Of a stretch of 64,000 bases of DNA, positions 39,214-48,018 are shown one piece after another. Source of the stretch: Shinella sumterensis (GTDB lineage Bacteria; Pseudomonadota; Alphaproteobacteria; Rhizobiales; Rhizobiaceae); assembly GCF_004514425.2 (NCBI RefSeq), contig NZ_MYFN02000007.1:124001-188000 (forward strand), given 5' to 3'. The notes beneath the pieces are model-generated. The model saw nothing but the letters and a program-made list of their open reading frames with translations, was not told where the DNA came from and ran no database searches. Position 1 is the stretch's first letter; every line of letters starts with the position of its first letter. Made by a program: the position numbers and the translations under genes.

Positions 39214-39248
39214 AAAAAAACCGGCGGCCTTTCGGCCGCCGGTTTTTG
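39214..39248. terminator. Bidirectional terminator between ptsN and grpE
   Basis: ACCGGCGGCC-TTTC-GGCCGCCGGT has an A7 run before it and a T5 run after it, so it works as an intrinsic terminator for both the plus-strand ptsN transcript and the minus-strand hrcA-grpE transcript. Confidence 0.92.
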
Positions 39249-39274
39249 TTTGTGTCGTTGAGCCTGTCGCGCGA

Positions 39275-39892
39275 TCAGGCGTCCGCGGCATTCGCCTCGC
39301 CGGAGGGCGCCTTGGGGCCGCCCTTGGCCACACCGACCATGGCCGGGCGCAGCACGCGCTCGCCGATCGTGAAGCCGGCCTGCACGACCTGAACGACCGT
39401 GTTGTTGGCGACATCGGGATTGGGCACTTCGAACATCGCCTGGTGGAAGTTCGGGTCGAACTTCTCGCCCATCGGGTCGAGCTTGCGCACGCCGTGGCGC
39501 TCGAGGGCGCCCAGCATGGACCGTTCGGTCATCTCCACGCCCTCGGCCAGTGCCTTCAGGCTCGCGTCGTTTTCCAGCGCATCGGCCGGGATGGCGTCGA
39601 GCGCGCGGCGCAGGTTGTCGGAGACCGCCAGCATGTCGCGGGCGAAACCGGCGACGGAATAGGACTTGGCATCCTTCACATCGCGCTCGGTGCGGCGGCG
39701 CAGATTGTCCATCTCGGCGGCGAGCCGCAGGTACTTGTCACGGAGATCGGCGTTTTCGGCGCGCAGAACGTCCAGCGGATCGGGCGTGGCGACGGCCTCC
39801 TCCTCGATGATCGCGTCTTCCGCGGCTGCATCCGCGGCGAGATTGCTGTCCACCGCTTCGTCAGGTCCGTGTTTCTTGGTCTCGTCGGTCAT
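39275..39892 (-). CDS. grpE: Nucleotide exchange factor GrpE
   Basis: Co-chaperone releasing ADP from DnaK. The 205-residue protein has an acidic disordered N-terminus (to about 40), a long coiled-coil ([32 protein letters not shown]) and the C-terminal beta domain with the family signature ([45 protein letters not shown]). It follows hrcA on the same strand after 90 bases, so both are likely one heat-shock transcript. dnaK-dnaJ are not in this window. Confidence 0.96.
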   Translation of the reverse strand: MTDETKKHGPDEAVDSNLAADAAAEDAIIEEEAVATPDPLDVLRAENADLRDKYLRLAAEMDNLRRRTERDVKDAKSYSVAGFARDMLAVSDNLRRALDAIPADALENDASLKALAEGVEMTERSMLGALERHGVRKLDPMGEKFDPNFHQAMFEVPNPDVANNTVVQVVQAGFTIGERVLRPAMVGVAKGGPKAPSGEANAADA

Positions 39893-39982
39893 GACGTACT
39901 CCGAATTGCAACTGTTGGGGTTTGGGCCCGATATCGAGGTTTAGACCCGAAAAATCAAGGGCTGAAGGGTGAATAGCGGCTC

Positions 39983-41062
39983 TCAGCGCGAAAGCCGCGA
40001 CATGAGCTGCGCCGTATAGTCCACCATCGGCACGATACGGGAGTAATTCAGCCGTGTCGGGCCGATGACGCCCACCGCACCGACGATCTTGTCGTCGCCA
40101 TCGCGGTAGGGCGCAACGATCAGCGAGGAGCCGGACAGCGAGAACAGCTTGTTCTCCGAGCCGATGAAGATGCGGACCCCCGGGCCGGTCTCGGCGAGGT
40201 TCAGCAACTCGATCAGGCTCTCCTTGCGCTCGAGATCGTCGAAGAGCAGGCGCAGGCGATCGATATCGTCGGCGCCGGCCAGCCCTTCCAGCAGATTGGC
40301 CCGGCCGCGCACGATGAGCCTTGTGGCCTTGTTTTCCTCGAAATCGCCCGACCAGACGGCAAGGCCGCGCTCGACGAGATCCTGCGACAGCCGGTCGAGC
40401 TCGCGGCTGATCTCGCCGCGCAGCCGCTCGAGCTGCGAGCGCGCCTCCAGCAGCGTGTTGCCGGCCAGATGCGCGTTGAGGAAATTGGCAGCCTCGGTGA
40501 GCTGCGAGCTGGTGACGCCGGCCGGCAACTCGATGATGCGGTTTTCCACCTGGTCGTGATCGCCCACGAGCACGACCAGCGCCTTGGTCGGCTCCAGGCG
40601 GATGAACTCGACATGTTTTAGAACGGCATCGTTCTTGGTGGTGATGACGAGGCCTGCGCCGCGCGACATGCCCGACAGCGCCTGGCTCGCCTCGCTCATC
40701 ATGGTCTCGACCGCGCCGTGCTTCTGGCCATGCGGGCGCACATGCCGCTCGATGGAGGCGCGATCCTCCGCCGAGATATTGCCGACCTGCATGAAGGCAT
40801 CGACGAAAAAGCGCAGGCCGAGCTGCGTGGGGAGTCGTCCGGCGCTGACATGGGGGGAGTAGATGAGCCCAAGCTCTTCCAGATCGCTCATCACATTGCG
40901 CACGGAGGCCGGCGAGAGCGACATGGGCAGGATACGGGAAAGGTTTCGCGAACCCAGCGGCTCGCCGCTTTCCAGATAGCTTTCCACGATGCGGCGGAAG
41001 ACTTCCCCTGAACGTTCGTCCAGTGCCGCCTGAATGTCAGGACCCGGAGATCTCAAAACCAT
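39983..41062 (-). CDS. hrcA: Heat-inducible transcription repressor HrcA
   Basis: Represses groESL-type operons by binding the CIRCE operator. At 359 residues: winged helix in residues about 10-95 (VFRRIVESYLESGEPLGSRNLSR, LSPASVRNVMSDLEELGLIYSPHVSAGRLPT), inserted dimerisation domain and a GAF-like domain (residues about 150-340). It is divergent from rph with 148 bases between starts, again a conserved neighbourhood. I see no CIRCE inverted repeat upstream, so this transcript itself is probably not a direct HrcA target. Confidence 0.96.
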   Translation of the reverse strand: MVLRSPGPDIQAALDERSGEVFRRIVESYLESGEPLGSRNLSRILPMSLSPASVRNVMSDLEELGLIYSPHVSAGRLPTQLGLRFFVDAFMQVGNISAEDRASIERHVRPHGQKHGAVETMMSEASQALSGMSRGAGLVITTKNDAVLKHVEFIRLEPTKALVVLVGDHDQVENRIIELPAGVTSSQLTEAANFLNAHLAGNTLLEARSQLERLRGEISRELDRLSQDLVERGLAVWSGDFEENKATRLIVRGRANLLEGLAGADDIDRLRLLFDDLERKESLIELLNLAETGPGVRIFIGSENKLFSLSGSSLIVAPYRDGDDKIVGAVGVIGPTRLNYSRIVPMVDYTAQLMSRLSR

Positions 41063-41092
41063 CGTCTGTCTGCAACCCTGTTACTCCCCTGG

Positions 41093-41120
41093 AATATAGT
41101 GATTTCTAAGGGCAGCGCAA
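41093..41120 (-). promoter_or_regulatory. Promoter of hrcA-grpE
   Basis: On the minus strand TTGCGC (41115-41120) and TATATT (41093-41098) are 16 bases apart; the expected start is near 41086, about 25 nt before the hrcA ATG. The -10 box is near consensus, the -35 moderate. Confidence 0.42.
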
Positions 41121-41210
41121 AACGGATTTTCCAACCAGTTGCCGCACCGGCATTCCCTCGCCCGGCGAAACGGTCTAAAGCACTCCCACCATACCAATGA
41201 GGAGTTCGCA

Positions 41211-41927
41211 ATGCGGCCGTCCGGCAGAAAAACCGATCAGATGCGCAAGGTTTCTTTCGAGCGCAACGTTTCCAAGCATGCCGAGGGATCCTGTCTCGTC
41301 AAGTTCGGTGACACGCATGTTCTGGTCACCGCAAGCCTCGAGGACAAGACGCCGCCGTGGCTGCGCAACAGCGGCAAGGGCTGGGTGACCGCCGAATACG
41401 GCATGCTGCCGCGCGCCACCGGCGACCGCATGAAGCGCGAGGCCGCAGCCGGCAAGCAGGGCGGCCGCACGCAGGAGATCCAGCGCCTCATCGGCCGGTC
41501 GCTGCGCGCCATCGTCGATCTCGAAGCGCTCGGCGAACGCCAGATCACCATCGACTGCGACGTCATCCAGGCCGATGGCGGCACCCGCACCGCCTCCATC
41601 ACCGGCGCCTGGGTAGCCCTGCACGACTGCCTGAAGTGGATGGAAGCCCGCAGCATGATCAAGACCGAAAAGGTCCTGAAGGATCATGTCGCGGCCATCT
41701 CCTGCGGCATCTTCGCCGCCCAGTCGGTGATCGACCTCGATTATCTGGAAGACTCCGCCGCGGAAACCGACGCGAACTTCGTCATGACGGGCTCGGGCGG
41801 CATCGTCGAGATCCAGGGCACCGCCGAAGGCAAGCCGTTCACCGAGGAGGAATTCGCCTCGCTGATGCTGCTCGCCCGCAACGGCATTGCCGAACTCGTC
41901 GAGATGCAGAAGCAGGCCATCGCCTGA
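41211..41927 (+). CDS. rph: Ribonuclease PH
   Basis: Phosphate-dependent 3'-5' exoribonuclease trimming tRNA 3' ends. The 238-residue protein starts [19 protein letters not shown] and contains [36 protein letters not shown] and [22 protein letters not shown], the active-site and phosphate-binding blocks. GAGGAG lies 6 nt before ATG 41211. Starts a plus-strand run rph, VOC protein, rdgB, hemW with gaps of 7-13 bases, all likely co-transcribed. Confidence 0.98.
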   Translation: MRPSGRKTDQMRKVSFERNVSKHAEGSCLVKFGDTHVLVTASLEDKTPPWLRNSGKGWVTAEYGMLPRATGDRMKREAAAGKQGGRTQEIQRLIGRSLRAIVDLEALGERQITIDCDVIQADGGTRTASITGAWVALHDCLKWMEARSMIKTEKVLKDHVAAISCGIFAAQSVIDLDYLEDSAAETDANFVMTGSGGIVEIQGTAEGKPFTEEEFASLMLLARNGIAELVEMQKQAIA

Positions 41928-41940
41928 GAGGGATTTGCCC

Positions 41941-42351
41941 ATGGCCGCCGCGCTCGAAGGTATTCTCGAAACCGCGCTCTACGTGGACGACCTCGACGCG
42001 GCGGAAGCCTTCTATGGCGGTATCCTGGGGCTGGAGAAGATCGCGCGCCAGGCAAACCGCGACGTTTTCTTCCGCTGCGGTCCCGGCGTTCTGCTGATCT
42101 TCAATCCGGCAGAGACCATCCACGCCTCGCCGGGGAGCGCCGTGCCCGCGCACGGGGCGCGCGGTCCGGGCCATGCCTGTTTCCGCGTGCCGGGGCCGGA
42201 GCTTGATTTCTGGGTCGAAAAGCTCGTAGAAGCCGGCATCGCCATCGAAGCGGATTTTCACTGGCCGAACGGCGCCCGCTCCATCTATTTCCGCGACCCC
42301 GCCGGCAACAGCCTCGAATGTGCCGAGCCCGGCCTGTGGAACATCGCCTAG
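41941..42351 (+). CDS. VOC (glyoxalase/dioxygenase-fold) protein
   Basis: A 136-residue single vicinal-oxygen-chelate module. It has two beta-alpha-beta-beta-beta units: LETALYVDDLDAAEAFYGGILGL at the start and ACFRVPGPELDFWVEKLVEAG in the middle, ending SIYFRDPAGNSLECAEPGLW. Candidate metal residues (His in GHACF and Glu in LECAEP) are present. Substrate unknown; proteins of this type include glyoxalase-like and antibiotic-resistance enzymes. Its place between rph and rdgB is kept in other rhizobia and suggests only co-expression. Confidence 0.88.
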   Translation: MAAALEGILETALYVDDLDAAEAFYGGILGLEKIARQANRDVFFRCGPGVLLIFNPAETIHASPGSAVPAHGARGPGHACFRVPGPELDFWVEKLVEAGIAIEADFHWPNGARSIYFRDPAGNSLECAEPGLWNIA

Positions 42352-42360
42352 GGAAACCTC

Positions 42361-43005
42361 ATGCGCAAGCTCGATACCAAGACGATCGTCGTCGCCAGCC
42401 ACAATGCCGGAAAGATCCGCGAGATCGAGGACCTGATCGGCCCCTTCGGCTTTTCGGCGAAATCCGCCGCCGAACTGAACTTCGAAGAGCCCGACGAAAC
42501 CGGCACGACCTTCGAGGAGAATGCCGCCATCAAGGCGCTCGCCTCGGCCAGGGCCTCCGGCCTGCCCGCGCTTTCGGACGATTCCGGCATCGTCATCGAT
42601 GCCCTTGATGGCGCCCCCGGCGTCTATACCGCAAATTGGGCGGAAACGGCGACCGGCACGCGCGACTTCGCCATGGCCATGGAGAAGGTCGAGAAGGCGC
42701 TTGCCGAGAAAGGCGCGACAGAGGCGAAGGACCGCACCGCGCGCTTCGTCTCCGTGCTTTGCCTTGCCTGGCCGGACGGTCATACCGAACTCTTCCGCGG
42801 CGAAGTCGAGGGCCATGTCGTGTGGCCGCCGCGCGGCACCAGCGGCTTCGGCTACGATCCCATATTCCAGCCGCAAGGCTACGAGACGACGTTCGGCGAG
42901 ATGAGTGCGGAGGAAAAGCACGGCTGGAAGCCCGGCGACGCGGCCGCGCTGTCGCACCGCGCCCGCGCCTTCAAGATCTTCGTCGAAACCTGCCTGAAGG
43001 CGTAA
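42361..43005 (+). CDS. rdgB: XTP/dITP diphosphatase (RdgB/HAM1 family)
   Basis: House-cleaning pyrophosphatase that removes dITP, XTP and similar noncanonical nucleotides. The 214-residue product has the family motifs [46 protein letters not shown] (substrate and metal residues) and [16 protein letters not shown]. It follows the VOC gene by 9 bases and precedes hemW by 7 bases. Confidence 0.96.
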   Translation: MRKLDTKTIVVASHNAGKIREIEDLIGPFGFSAKSAAELNFEEPDETGTTFEENAAIKALASARASGLPALSDDSGIVIDALDGAPGVYTANWAETATGTRDFAMAMEKVEKALAEKGATEAKDRTARFVSVLCLAWPDGHTELFRGEVEGHVVWPPRGTSGFGYDPIFQPQGYETTFGEMSAEEKHGWKPGDAAALSHRARAFKIFVETCLKA

Positions 43006-43012
43006 ACGACCC

Positions 43013-44206
43013 ATGACGGCAGTGCCCTTCGACATGCGGCCGAGCATCCTGACGGATCTCTCCGATCCCGGCTTCGGCGTGTATGTGCACTGGCCGTTCT
43101 GTGCCGCCAAATGCCCCTATTGCGACTTCAACAGCCATGTCCGCCACCAGCCGGTGGACCAGCCGCGCTTCGTGCAGGCCTTCCTGAAGGAAATGGCGAC
43201 GATGCGCCGCATGACGGGCTCGCGCACCGTGACCAGCATCTTCATGGGCGGCGGCACGCCATCGCTGATGGCGCCGGAAACGGTGGACGCCATTCTCAAC
43301 GGCATCGCGCGGCACTGGCATGTGCCTGACGGTATCGAGATCACCCTGGAGGCCAACCCGTCCAGCGTGGAGGCGGAGCGTTTCCGCGGCTATCGCGCCG
43401 CCGGCGTCAACCGCGTCTCGCTCGGCGTGCAGGCGCTGAACGACCGCGATCTTAAATTCCTGGGACGGCTGCATGACGTCGCCGATGCGCTGAAGGCGAT
43501 CAGGCTGGCGCGCGACATCTTTCCGCGCATGTCCTTCGACCTGATCTATGCCCGCCCGAACCAGACGGTCGCGGAGTGGGACCTGGAGCTCAAGGAGGCG
43601 GTGTCCTACGCGGTCGACCACCTTTCGCTCTACCAGCTCACCATCGAGGAAGGCACGCCCTTCTACGGCCTGCACAAGGCCGGAAAGCTGATCGTGCCCG
43701 ACGGTGAGCAGTCGGCGGTGCTCTACGAGGCGACGCAGGAGATCACCGAGCGTGAGGGCATGCCGGCTTATGAAGTCTCCAACCACGCCCGCCCCGGCTG
43801 CGAGAGCCGCCATAACCTGACCTACTGGCGCTACGGCGATTATGTCGGCATCGGCCCCGGCGCGCATGGACGCCTGACGACCGGCGGCGCGAAGATCGCG
43901 ACGGCGACCGAGCGCAAGCCGGAAGCCTGGCTCGGCCTCGTGGAGGCCGAAGGGCACGGCATGATCGAGCAGGAGCTTCTGGAGCGCGAGGCGCAGGCCG
44001 ATGAACTGCTCCTGATGGGCCTTCGCCTCAAGGAAGGCGTCGACCTTGCCCGCTGGCAGAGCCTGTCGGGCCGCGACCCGGACCCGGACCGCGAACAGTT
44101 CCTCATCGAACACGGCTTCATCGAGCGCCTCGGCAATTCCCGCCTGCGCTGCACGCCGGCAGGGATGCTGATCCTGGATGCGGTGGTGGCGGATTTGGCT
44201 TGCTGA
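43013..44206 (+). CDS. hemW: Heme chaperone HemW (HemN-like radical SAM protein)
   Basis: Radical SAM protein of the coproporphyrinogen III oxidase-like group. YVHWPFCAAKCPYCDFNSHV has CxxxCxxC, without the fourth cysteine of true HemN (CxxxCxxCxC), which assigns it to HemW, a heme-binding protein thought to deliver heme to respiratory enzymes. MGGGTPSLM, EANPSS and RVSLGVQALND follow, and a C-terminal HemN domain starts near residue 300. Length 397. The TGA stop overlaps the first GAATAGC repeat unit of the downstream tandem array. Confidence 0.93.
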   Translation: MTAVPFDMRPSILTDLSDPGFGVYVHWPFCAAKCPYCDFNSHVRHQPVDQPRFVQAFLKEMATMRRMTGSRTVTSIFMGGGTPSLMAPETVDAILNGIARHWHVPDGIEITLEANPSSVEAERFRGYRAAGVNRVSLGVQALNDRDLKFLGRLHDVADALKAIRLARDIFPRMSFDLIYARPNQTVAEWDLELKEAVSYAVDHLSLYQLTIEEGTPFYGLHKAGKLIVPDGEQSAVLYEATQEITEREGMPAYEVSNHARPGCESRHNLTYWRYGDYVGIGPGAHGRLTTGGAKIATATERKPEAWLGLVEAEGHGMIEQELLEREAQADELLLMGLRLKEGVDLARWQSLSGRDPDPDREQFLIEHGFIERLGNSRLRCTPAGMLILDAVVADLAC

Positions 44207-44307
44207 ATAGCGAATAGCGAATAGCGAATAGCGAATAGCGAATAGCGGGATACCCGTAACGCGACGGGTGTCCATACTCTATTCGCTATTCGCCATCATC
44301 CCTATTC
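44205..44307. repeat. GAATAGC heptanucleotide array with inverted copies between hemW and dnaA
   Basis: Six perfect tandem GAATAGC units occupy 44205-44246; the first begins inside the hemW TGA stop. A GC-rich hairpin (ACCCGT/ACGGGT arms, about 44252-44270) follows. Inverted copies come next: CTATTC (44279-44284), GCTATTC (44285-44291) and CCTATTC (44301-44307), the last containing the dnaA stop (TAG on the minus strand). A 13-bp stem between GAATAGCGAATAG and CTATTCGCTATTC is possible on both strands, so the spacer can act as a bidirectional 3'-end structure. Confidence 0.9.
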
Positions 44308-45864
44308 GTTGATCAGACGCTTCAACAGCTCGATCTCGTGGCTGAGCTTGGTGTCGCCCGAGATCAGTTCCTCGATCTTGCGCACGGCATGCAGAACCGT
44401 GGTGTGATCGCGTCCGCCGAAGCGGCGGCCGATTTCCGGGAAGGACCGCGGCGTCAGCGTCTTCGAGAGATACATGGCGATCTGGCGCGGCTTGACGATG
44501 ACGCGGGTGCGGCGGTTCGAGACGAGTTCCTGGCGCGACACATTGTAGTGCTTGGCCACGACGCGCTGGATATCCTCGATGCGCACGCGGCGCGGCTCGC
44601 CGGCGGCAACGAGATGGCCGAGCAGTTCGTCGACGCGCTCGATCGTCAGGTTCGGCTCGAAGGAACGCCGGAAGAGCAGCTGGTTGAAGGCGCCTTCCAG
44701 CTCGCGGCCGCTCGCCGTGATGTTGCGGGCGACATGGCTCAGGATTTCAGGCGAGATATCGAGCGAATGGTCTTCCTGCTGGGCGGCCGCAAGGCGGCGC
44801 TTGAGGATTTCCAGGCGCATCTCGTAGTCAGGCGCTTCCATCTCGATGGCAACGCCGCCCTGGAGGCGCGAGCGCACCCGCGGATCGAGCGATTCCAGTT
44901 CCCACGGCGCACGGTCGGCGGCGACGACGACCTGCTTGGCGGAATCGAGCAGCATGTTCAGGAGATGGCAGAATTCGTTCTGGATCGAGTTGCCCTGCAG
45001 GAACTGCATGTCGTCGATGATGAGCAGATCGATGTTGCGCAGCGTTTCCTTCAGCGACAGCGCATCGTTGTCGCGGATGGCGGTTGCGAAGCGCCACATA
45101 AAATATTCGGCGGTCAGGTAGACGACGCGCGGATTGCGGGCGCTGGAGAGCGCACCGAGCGCGATGGCCTGCAGAAGATGCGTCTTGCCGAGGCCGACGC
45201 TGGAATGGACGAAGAGCGGGTTGAAGCGCACGGCGCCGGCGCCGGCTTCCGCGATGGTGCGGGCAGCGGCAAGGGCGACGCGGTTCGACGTGCCTTCCAC
45301 GAAGGCATCGAACGTGTAGCGCGGATCGAGCGGCGAGCCGAACAGCGGGCTCGTGTTCTGCGTGGCGCGCGGCTGGGCAGCGGCGGCGACCGATGCAACG
45401 GCACTGGCGACCGCCTGCGGGCCGGAGACGGTGCGACGGGCCTGCGCCTGCGGTGCGGGCTGCTCAACGACGGCATCCTCCACGGCGCCGGCACGGGCAC
45501 CGCGGGTGGCGGTGCGCACCAGGATCTCCACCTTCAGGATCTCGGCGTCTTCCTGCTGGAAGAGCGAGGTGATGAGATCGAGATACCGGTTGTTGATCCA
45601 CGACTTCAGGAATGTCGTGGGAACGGAAAGACGCACAAGGCTCTTGGAAACGGAGTGAATCTTCAGGCGTCCGAACCAGCTCGCATAGACGTCGGGACCG
45701 ACCTGCGCCTTCAGGCGCGCGCTGACTCGGTCGAAAAGCGCGTCTTGCTTCATGTCGGATGGAACCCCCGCGTCCGTTGTTTGCGCTCCTGCTTGCGGGA
45801 GCGCTTGTCTTGCATTTTCCCCGTTTGCCAATGCACCAGCCGTCCTGGCCGAATTCATCTGCAT
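44302..45864 (-). CDS. dnaA: Chromosomal replication initiator DnaA
   Basis: AAA+ initiator that opens oriC. Domain I begins near [26 protein letters not shown]; a Ala/Gln/Pro-rich domain II linker follows; domain III has Walker [12 protein letters not shown], Walker [13 protein letters not shown] and RVRSRLQGG; domain IV ends with the DnaA-box binding signature [20 protein letters not shown]. 520 residues with an N-terminal extension of about 40 residues. ATG 45864 has AAAGGCGG upstream; ATG 45879 (five codons earlier) lacks a ribosome site. The last codons and stop form a GAATAG unit of the spacer repeat. Upstream lies an 875-bp noncoding control region and rpsT on the same strand. Confidence 0.97.
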   Translation of the reverse strand: MQMNSARTAGALANGENARQALPQAGAQTTDAGVPSDMKQDALFDRVSARLKAQVGPDVYASWFGRLKIHSVSKSLVRLSVPTTFLKSWINNRYLDLITSLFQQEDAEILKVEILVRTATRGARAGAVEDAVVEQPAPQAQARRTVSGPQAVASAVASVAAAAQPRATQNTSPLFGSPLDPRYTFDAFVEGTSNRVALAAARTIAEAGAGAVRFNPLFVHSSVGLGKTHLLQAIALGALSSARNPRVVYLTAEYFMWRFATAIRDNDALSLKETLRNIDLLIIDDMQFLQGNSIQNEFCHLLNMLLDSAKQVVVAADRAPWELESLDPRVRSRLQGGVAIEMEAPDYEMRLEILKRRLAAAQQEDHSLDISPEILSHVARNITASGRELEGAFNQLLFRRSFEPNLTIERVDELLGHLVAAGEPRRVRIEDIQRVVAKHYNVSRQELVSNRRTRVIVKPRQIAMYLSKTLTPRSFPEIGRRFGGRDHTTVLHAVRKIEELISGDTKLSHEIELLKRLINE

Positions 45865-46404
45865 CTTGCCGCCTTTCATGCTCTATTCGCCACGCCGGCA
45901 GCATTGCCGGCGCCTTTCATGTTTGCCATGTCCAAAACCGGGTGAGCCAATCGCCCCGTTCTGGATATGGGTGCCCCGAACCATGCCGGTCCCCAAACTC
46001 CGGCACAGTCCCTTCTCCCAAACACAAGTCGCTTCGGACCGACCGGACATCCATGTCTGAGCCGACCGTCCCGATTGGTGCCTCGCCGCCGTTCCCTCGT
46101 AGAACCGCAGCAGACACCATACCACCATCGGCGCGCTTTCGCGCGCCGACAACCGGCACAACCTGAGGTCACAAAAGCCTTTGCCAGCGTGCCGATGGCA
46201 CCTGGGGCAAGCTTTGCCGGTTGGGTGATTTTACGAAGCGTAGACCGCTCCGTCACAGAGGACAAAAACAACCATGGCCACCGTTAAAGACGGCCTTGCC
46301 GATGCTTGTTTTCAGGCTTGTCCCGCGCCCCCTGTGGAAAGCATTTAGGCAGGATCAGGGGGCAAGATCAATGGCGAATTTTACGCAAAATTAAGGGCCG
46401 GCCG

Positions 46405-46433
46405 TTGACTCGGATGGGGGTTTTTGACTCGGA
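46405..46433. repeat. Direct repeats TTGACTCGGA upstream of dnaA
   Basis: TTGACTCGGA occurs at 46405-46414 and 46424-46433, 19 bases apart (about two helical turns), each containing a GACTC methylation site. A shorter relative, TTGACTCAAA, lies at 46528-46537. The spacing suggests binding of a regulator on one DNA face; no known consensus is recognised. Confidence 0.75.
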
Positions 46434-46534
46434 ATCGGGGCCTCTCAAGAGAATCCGTTAGGAATCAATGGCTTTGTTTTCGCCTGGCTTTCGCAGGGCT
46501 CGAAAAACGAAAAAAATAAAAATTCGCTTGACTC
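46407..46534. promoter_or_regulatory. Cluster of six GANTC (CcrM) methylation sites
   Basis: GACTC at 46407-46411, 46426-46430 and 46530-46534; GAATC at 46432-46436, 46451-46455 and 46462-46466. For a genome of about 63 percent GC roughly one site per 290 bp is expected by chance, so six in 128 bp is strongly enriched. Known: CcrM is a cell-cycle-controlled methyltransferase in Rhizobiales and Caulobacter, and methylation state affects dnaA transcription in Caulobacter. Direct control here is inferred. Confidence 0.8.
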
Positions 46535-46547
46535 AAATTGCTGTCAA
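46519..46547 (-). promoter_or_regulatory. Candidate dnaA promoter with GANTC in the spacer
   Basis: On the minus strand TTGACA (46542-46547) is a perfect -35 box; AATTTT (46519-46524) 17 bases later is a weak -10. The GAGTC site at 46530-46534 lies in the spacer. Transcription would start near 46512 and give a leader of about 650 nt before the dnaA ATG, so another promoter closer to the gene may exist. Confidence 0.4.
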
Positions 46548-46675
46548 ACTTCCGCTACGAAAGGCCGGCCCGAGCGGGACAACCTCCCACAAGTAATTGA
46601 ATTTAAACAATTTTCGTCGTCACTCTTTTGACACGATCGAGCCTTGCGCATTAACCATAGCGGCGCCGAAAAAGC

Positions 46676-46706
46676 AAAGAAAAAGCCCGGCCGATGGCCG
46701 GGCTTT
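46676..46706 (-). terminator. Intrinsic terminator of rpsT
   Basis: On the minus strand the stem AAAGCCCGGCC-ATC-GGCCGGGCTTT continues into TTCTTTGC. It lies 33 bases after the rpsT stop and shows that dnaA needs its own promoter. Confidence 0.88.
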
Positions 46707-46739
46707 GACTAAAAATGCATAGCTCTTCGGGCTGAGCGA

Positions 46740-47006
46740 TCAGGCCGACATCGTCTTCACGCGGTTTGCGAGGCGCGAGACCTTGCGCGAAGCCGTGTTG
46801 GCGTGCAGCACGCCCTTGGTGGCGGCGCGCATCAGTTCCGGCTGGGCTGCCTTGAGGGCAGCAGCGGCAACCGTCTGGTCGCCGGAAGCGATGGCTTCCT
46901 CGACCTTGCGGATGAAGTTACGGACGCGCGAGCGGCGCGACTTGTTGACTGCGGTGCGCGCGGCGATCTTGCGGGTCGCCTTCTTAGCCGAGGTTGTATT
47001 GGCCAT
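46740..47006 (-). CDS. rpsT: 30S ribosomal protein S20
   Basis: Primary 16S rRNA binding protein, 88 residues, Lys/Arg/Ala rich. [38 protein letters not shown] is followed by [32 protein letters not shown], the standard S20 sequence. AGAGAGG lies 6 nt before the ATG. It has its own terminator and neighbours dnaA on the same strand, a synteny shared with Caulobacter and other alphaproteobacteria. The 190-base gap upstream to the enoyl-CoA hydratase gene shows no gene and must hold the promoter. Confidence 0.98.
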   Translation of the reverse strand: MANTTSAKKATRKIAARTAVNKSRRSRVRNFIRKVEEAIASGDQTVAAAALKAAQPELMRAATKGVLHANTASRKVSRLANRVKTMSA

Positions 47007-47196
47007 GTATGCCTCTCTTCAGAAATCTGACACAAACTCCACCCTCGCTGTGCCGGGTCACTGCGACCTGTCATCCAAGCAATTCGGGAGCAATATCGGA
47101 AAACCTCAGAATTCGGCTTTCCAAACTGTGGGCGGCGTATAGCTGGAAACCGCGGTGCCGTCAACGCGGATTCTGCAAGAAAGGCCGCACGGATGC

Positions 47197-47970
47197 TCAG
47201 CGGTTCGCGAAGGTCGGCTTGCGCTTCTCGATGAAGGCCGCCATGCCCTCCTTCTGGTCCTCGGTGGCAAACAGCGCATGGAACAGCCGCCGCTCGGCGC
47301 GCATGCCCTCCGACAGCACCGTTTCCTGCGCGCGGCCGACCGCCTCCTTTGCCATCATGACCGCCGGCAGCGAGAAGCCGGCGATCTTCTCGGCTGCCGC
47401 CAGCGCCTCGTCCAGAAGCCTTTCCGGGGCGACCACGCGGGCGACGAGACCGCACCGCTCGGCCTCCGCCGCATCCATCATGCGGCCCGTGAGAACGAGG
47501 TCCATGGCCTTTGCCTTGCCGACGGCGCGCGTCAGCCTCTGCGTGCCGCCCATGCCGGGAATGATGCCGAGGGTGATTTCCGGCTGGCCGAATTTCGCGG
47601 TTTCCGAGGCGATGATGAAATCGCACATCATGGCGAGCTCGCAGCCGCCGCCGAGCGCAAAGCCGCTGACGGCCGCGATCATCGGCTTGCGGCAGGCAGC
47701 CACCGCGTCCCAGCCGGCGGCGAGGTCTTCCGTCACGGCCTCGGCAAAGCCGTAGGGCTGCATCTCCTTGATGTCGGCGCCGGCCGCGAAGGCTTTTTCC
47801 GAGCCGGTGATGACGATGGCGCCGATACCGGCATCCGCCTCGAACCCGGCAAGCACGCCCTGCAGCTCCTCCAGCAGTTGGCGGTTCAGCGCGTTCAGCG
47901 CCTGCGGCCGGTTGAGCGTGACGAGACCGACGCGTCCGCGCGTCTCGACCAGCAGGGTTTCATAGGCCAT
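47197..47970 (-). CDS. Enoyl-CoA hydratase
   Basis: Crotonase-fold enzyme hydrating 2-enoyl-CoA in fatty-acid beta-oxidation; 257 residues as in mitochondrial-type short-chain hydratases. [28 protein letters not shown] (oxyanion hole), [17 protein letters not shown] and [20 protein letters not shown] (the two catalytic Glu residues and the second oxyanion glycine) are all present. Chain-length preference is not readable. It lies between rpsT and mutM, all minus strand; the neighbourhood does not suggest a pathway beyond beta-oxidation. Confidence 0.93.
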   Translation of the reverse strand: MAYETLLVETRGRVGLVTLNRPQALNALNRQLLEELQGVLAGFEADAGIGAIVITGSEKAFAAGADIKEMQPYGFAEAVTEDLAAGWDAVAACRKPMIAAVSGFALGGGCELAMMCDFIIASETAKFGQPEITLGIIPGMGGTQRLTRAVGKAKAMDLVLTGRMMDAAEAERCGLVARVVAPERLLDEALAAAEKIAGFSLPAVMMAKEAVGRAQETVLSEGMRAERRLFHALFATEDQKEGMAAFIEKRKPTFANR

Positions 47971-48018
47971 GTCCTGTCTCCTCGTTTGCGGCGCGCGACA
48001 CCCGTCCCGGCATCGGCT

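Larger units (their letters stand above)
45865..46739. other. 875-bp noncoding region between rpsT and dnaA
   Basis: No open frame here looks like a gene; overlapping frames in 45876-46271 have composition unlike proteins. From rpsT towards dnaA it holds the rpsT terminator (46676-46706), an A+T-rich tract (about 46500-46615) with an imperfect palindrome AATTGAATTTAAACAATT (46595-46612), a candidate dnaA promoter, six GANTC sites, and about 650 bases that would be dnaA leader. That leader contains a perfect 8-bp GC hairpin CGGCGCGC-TTTC-GCGCGCCG (46129-46148) and small hairpins near 46188-46219. I found no cluster of TTATCCACA-type DnaA boxes (only one poor match, TGTGGAAAG near 46333). Confidence 0.7.

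Noticed and set aside
41063-41210. CIRCE operator at hrcA
   Set aside because: Only a fragment AGCACTC (near 41178) resembles one half-site and no matching inverted half follows at the required distance.
45876-46271. Overlapping open frames on both strands upstream of dnaA (up to 131 residues)
   Set aside because: Compositions rich in Arg, Gly and Trp with no recognisable fold, no ribosome sites, and several frames open at once, as expected by chance in GC-rich DNA.
45865-46739. Chromosomal origin next to dnaA
   Set aside because: Only one poor DnaA-box-like match is visible, and in characterised Rhizobiales oriC lies near hemE rather than dnaA. The A+T-rich tract fits a promoter region as well.
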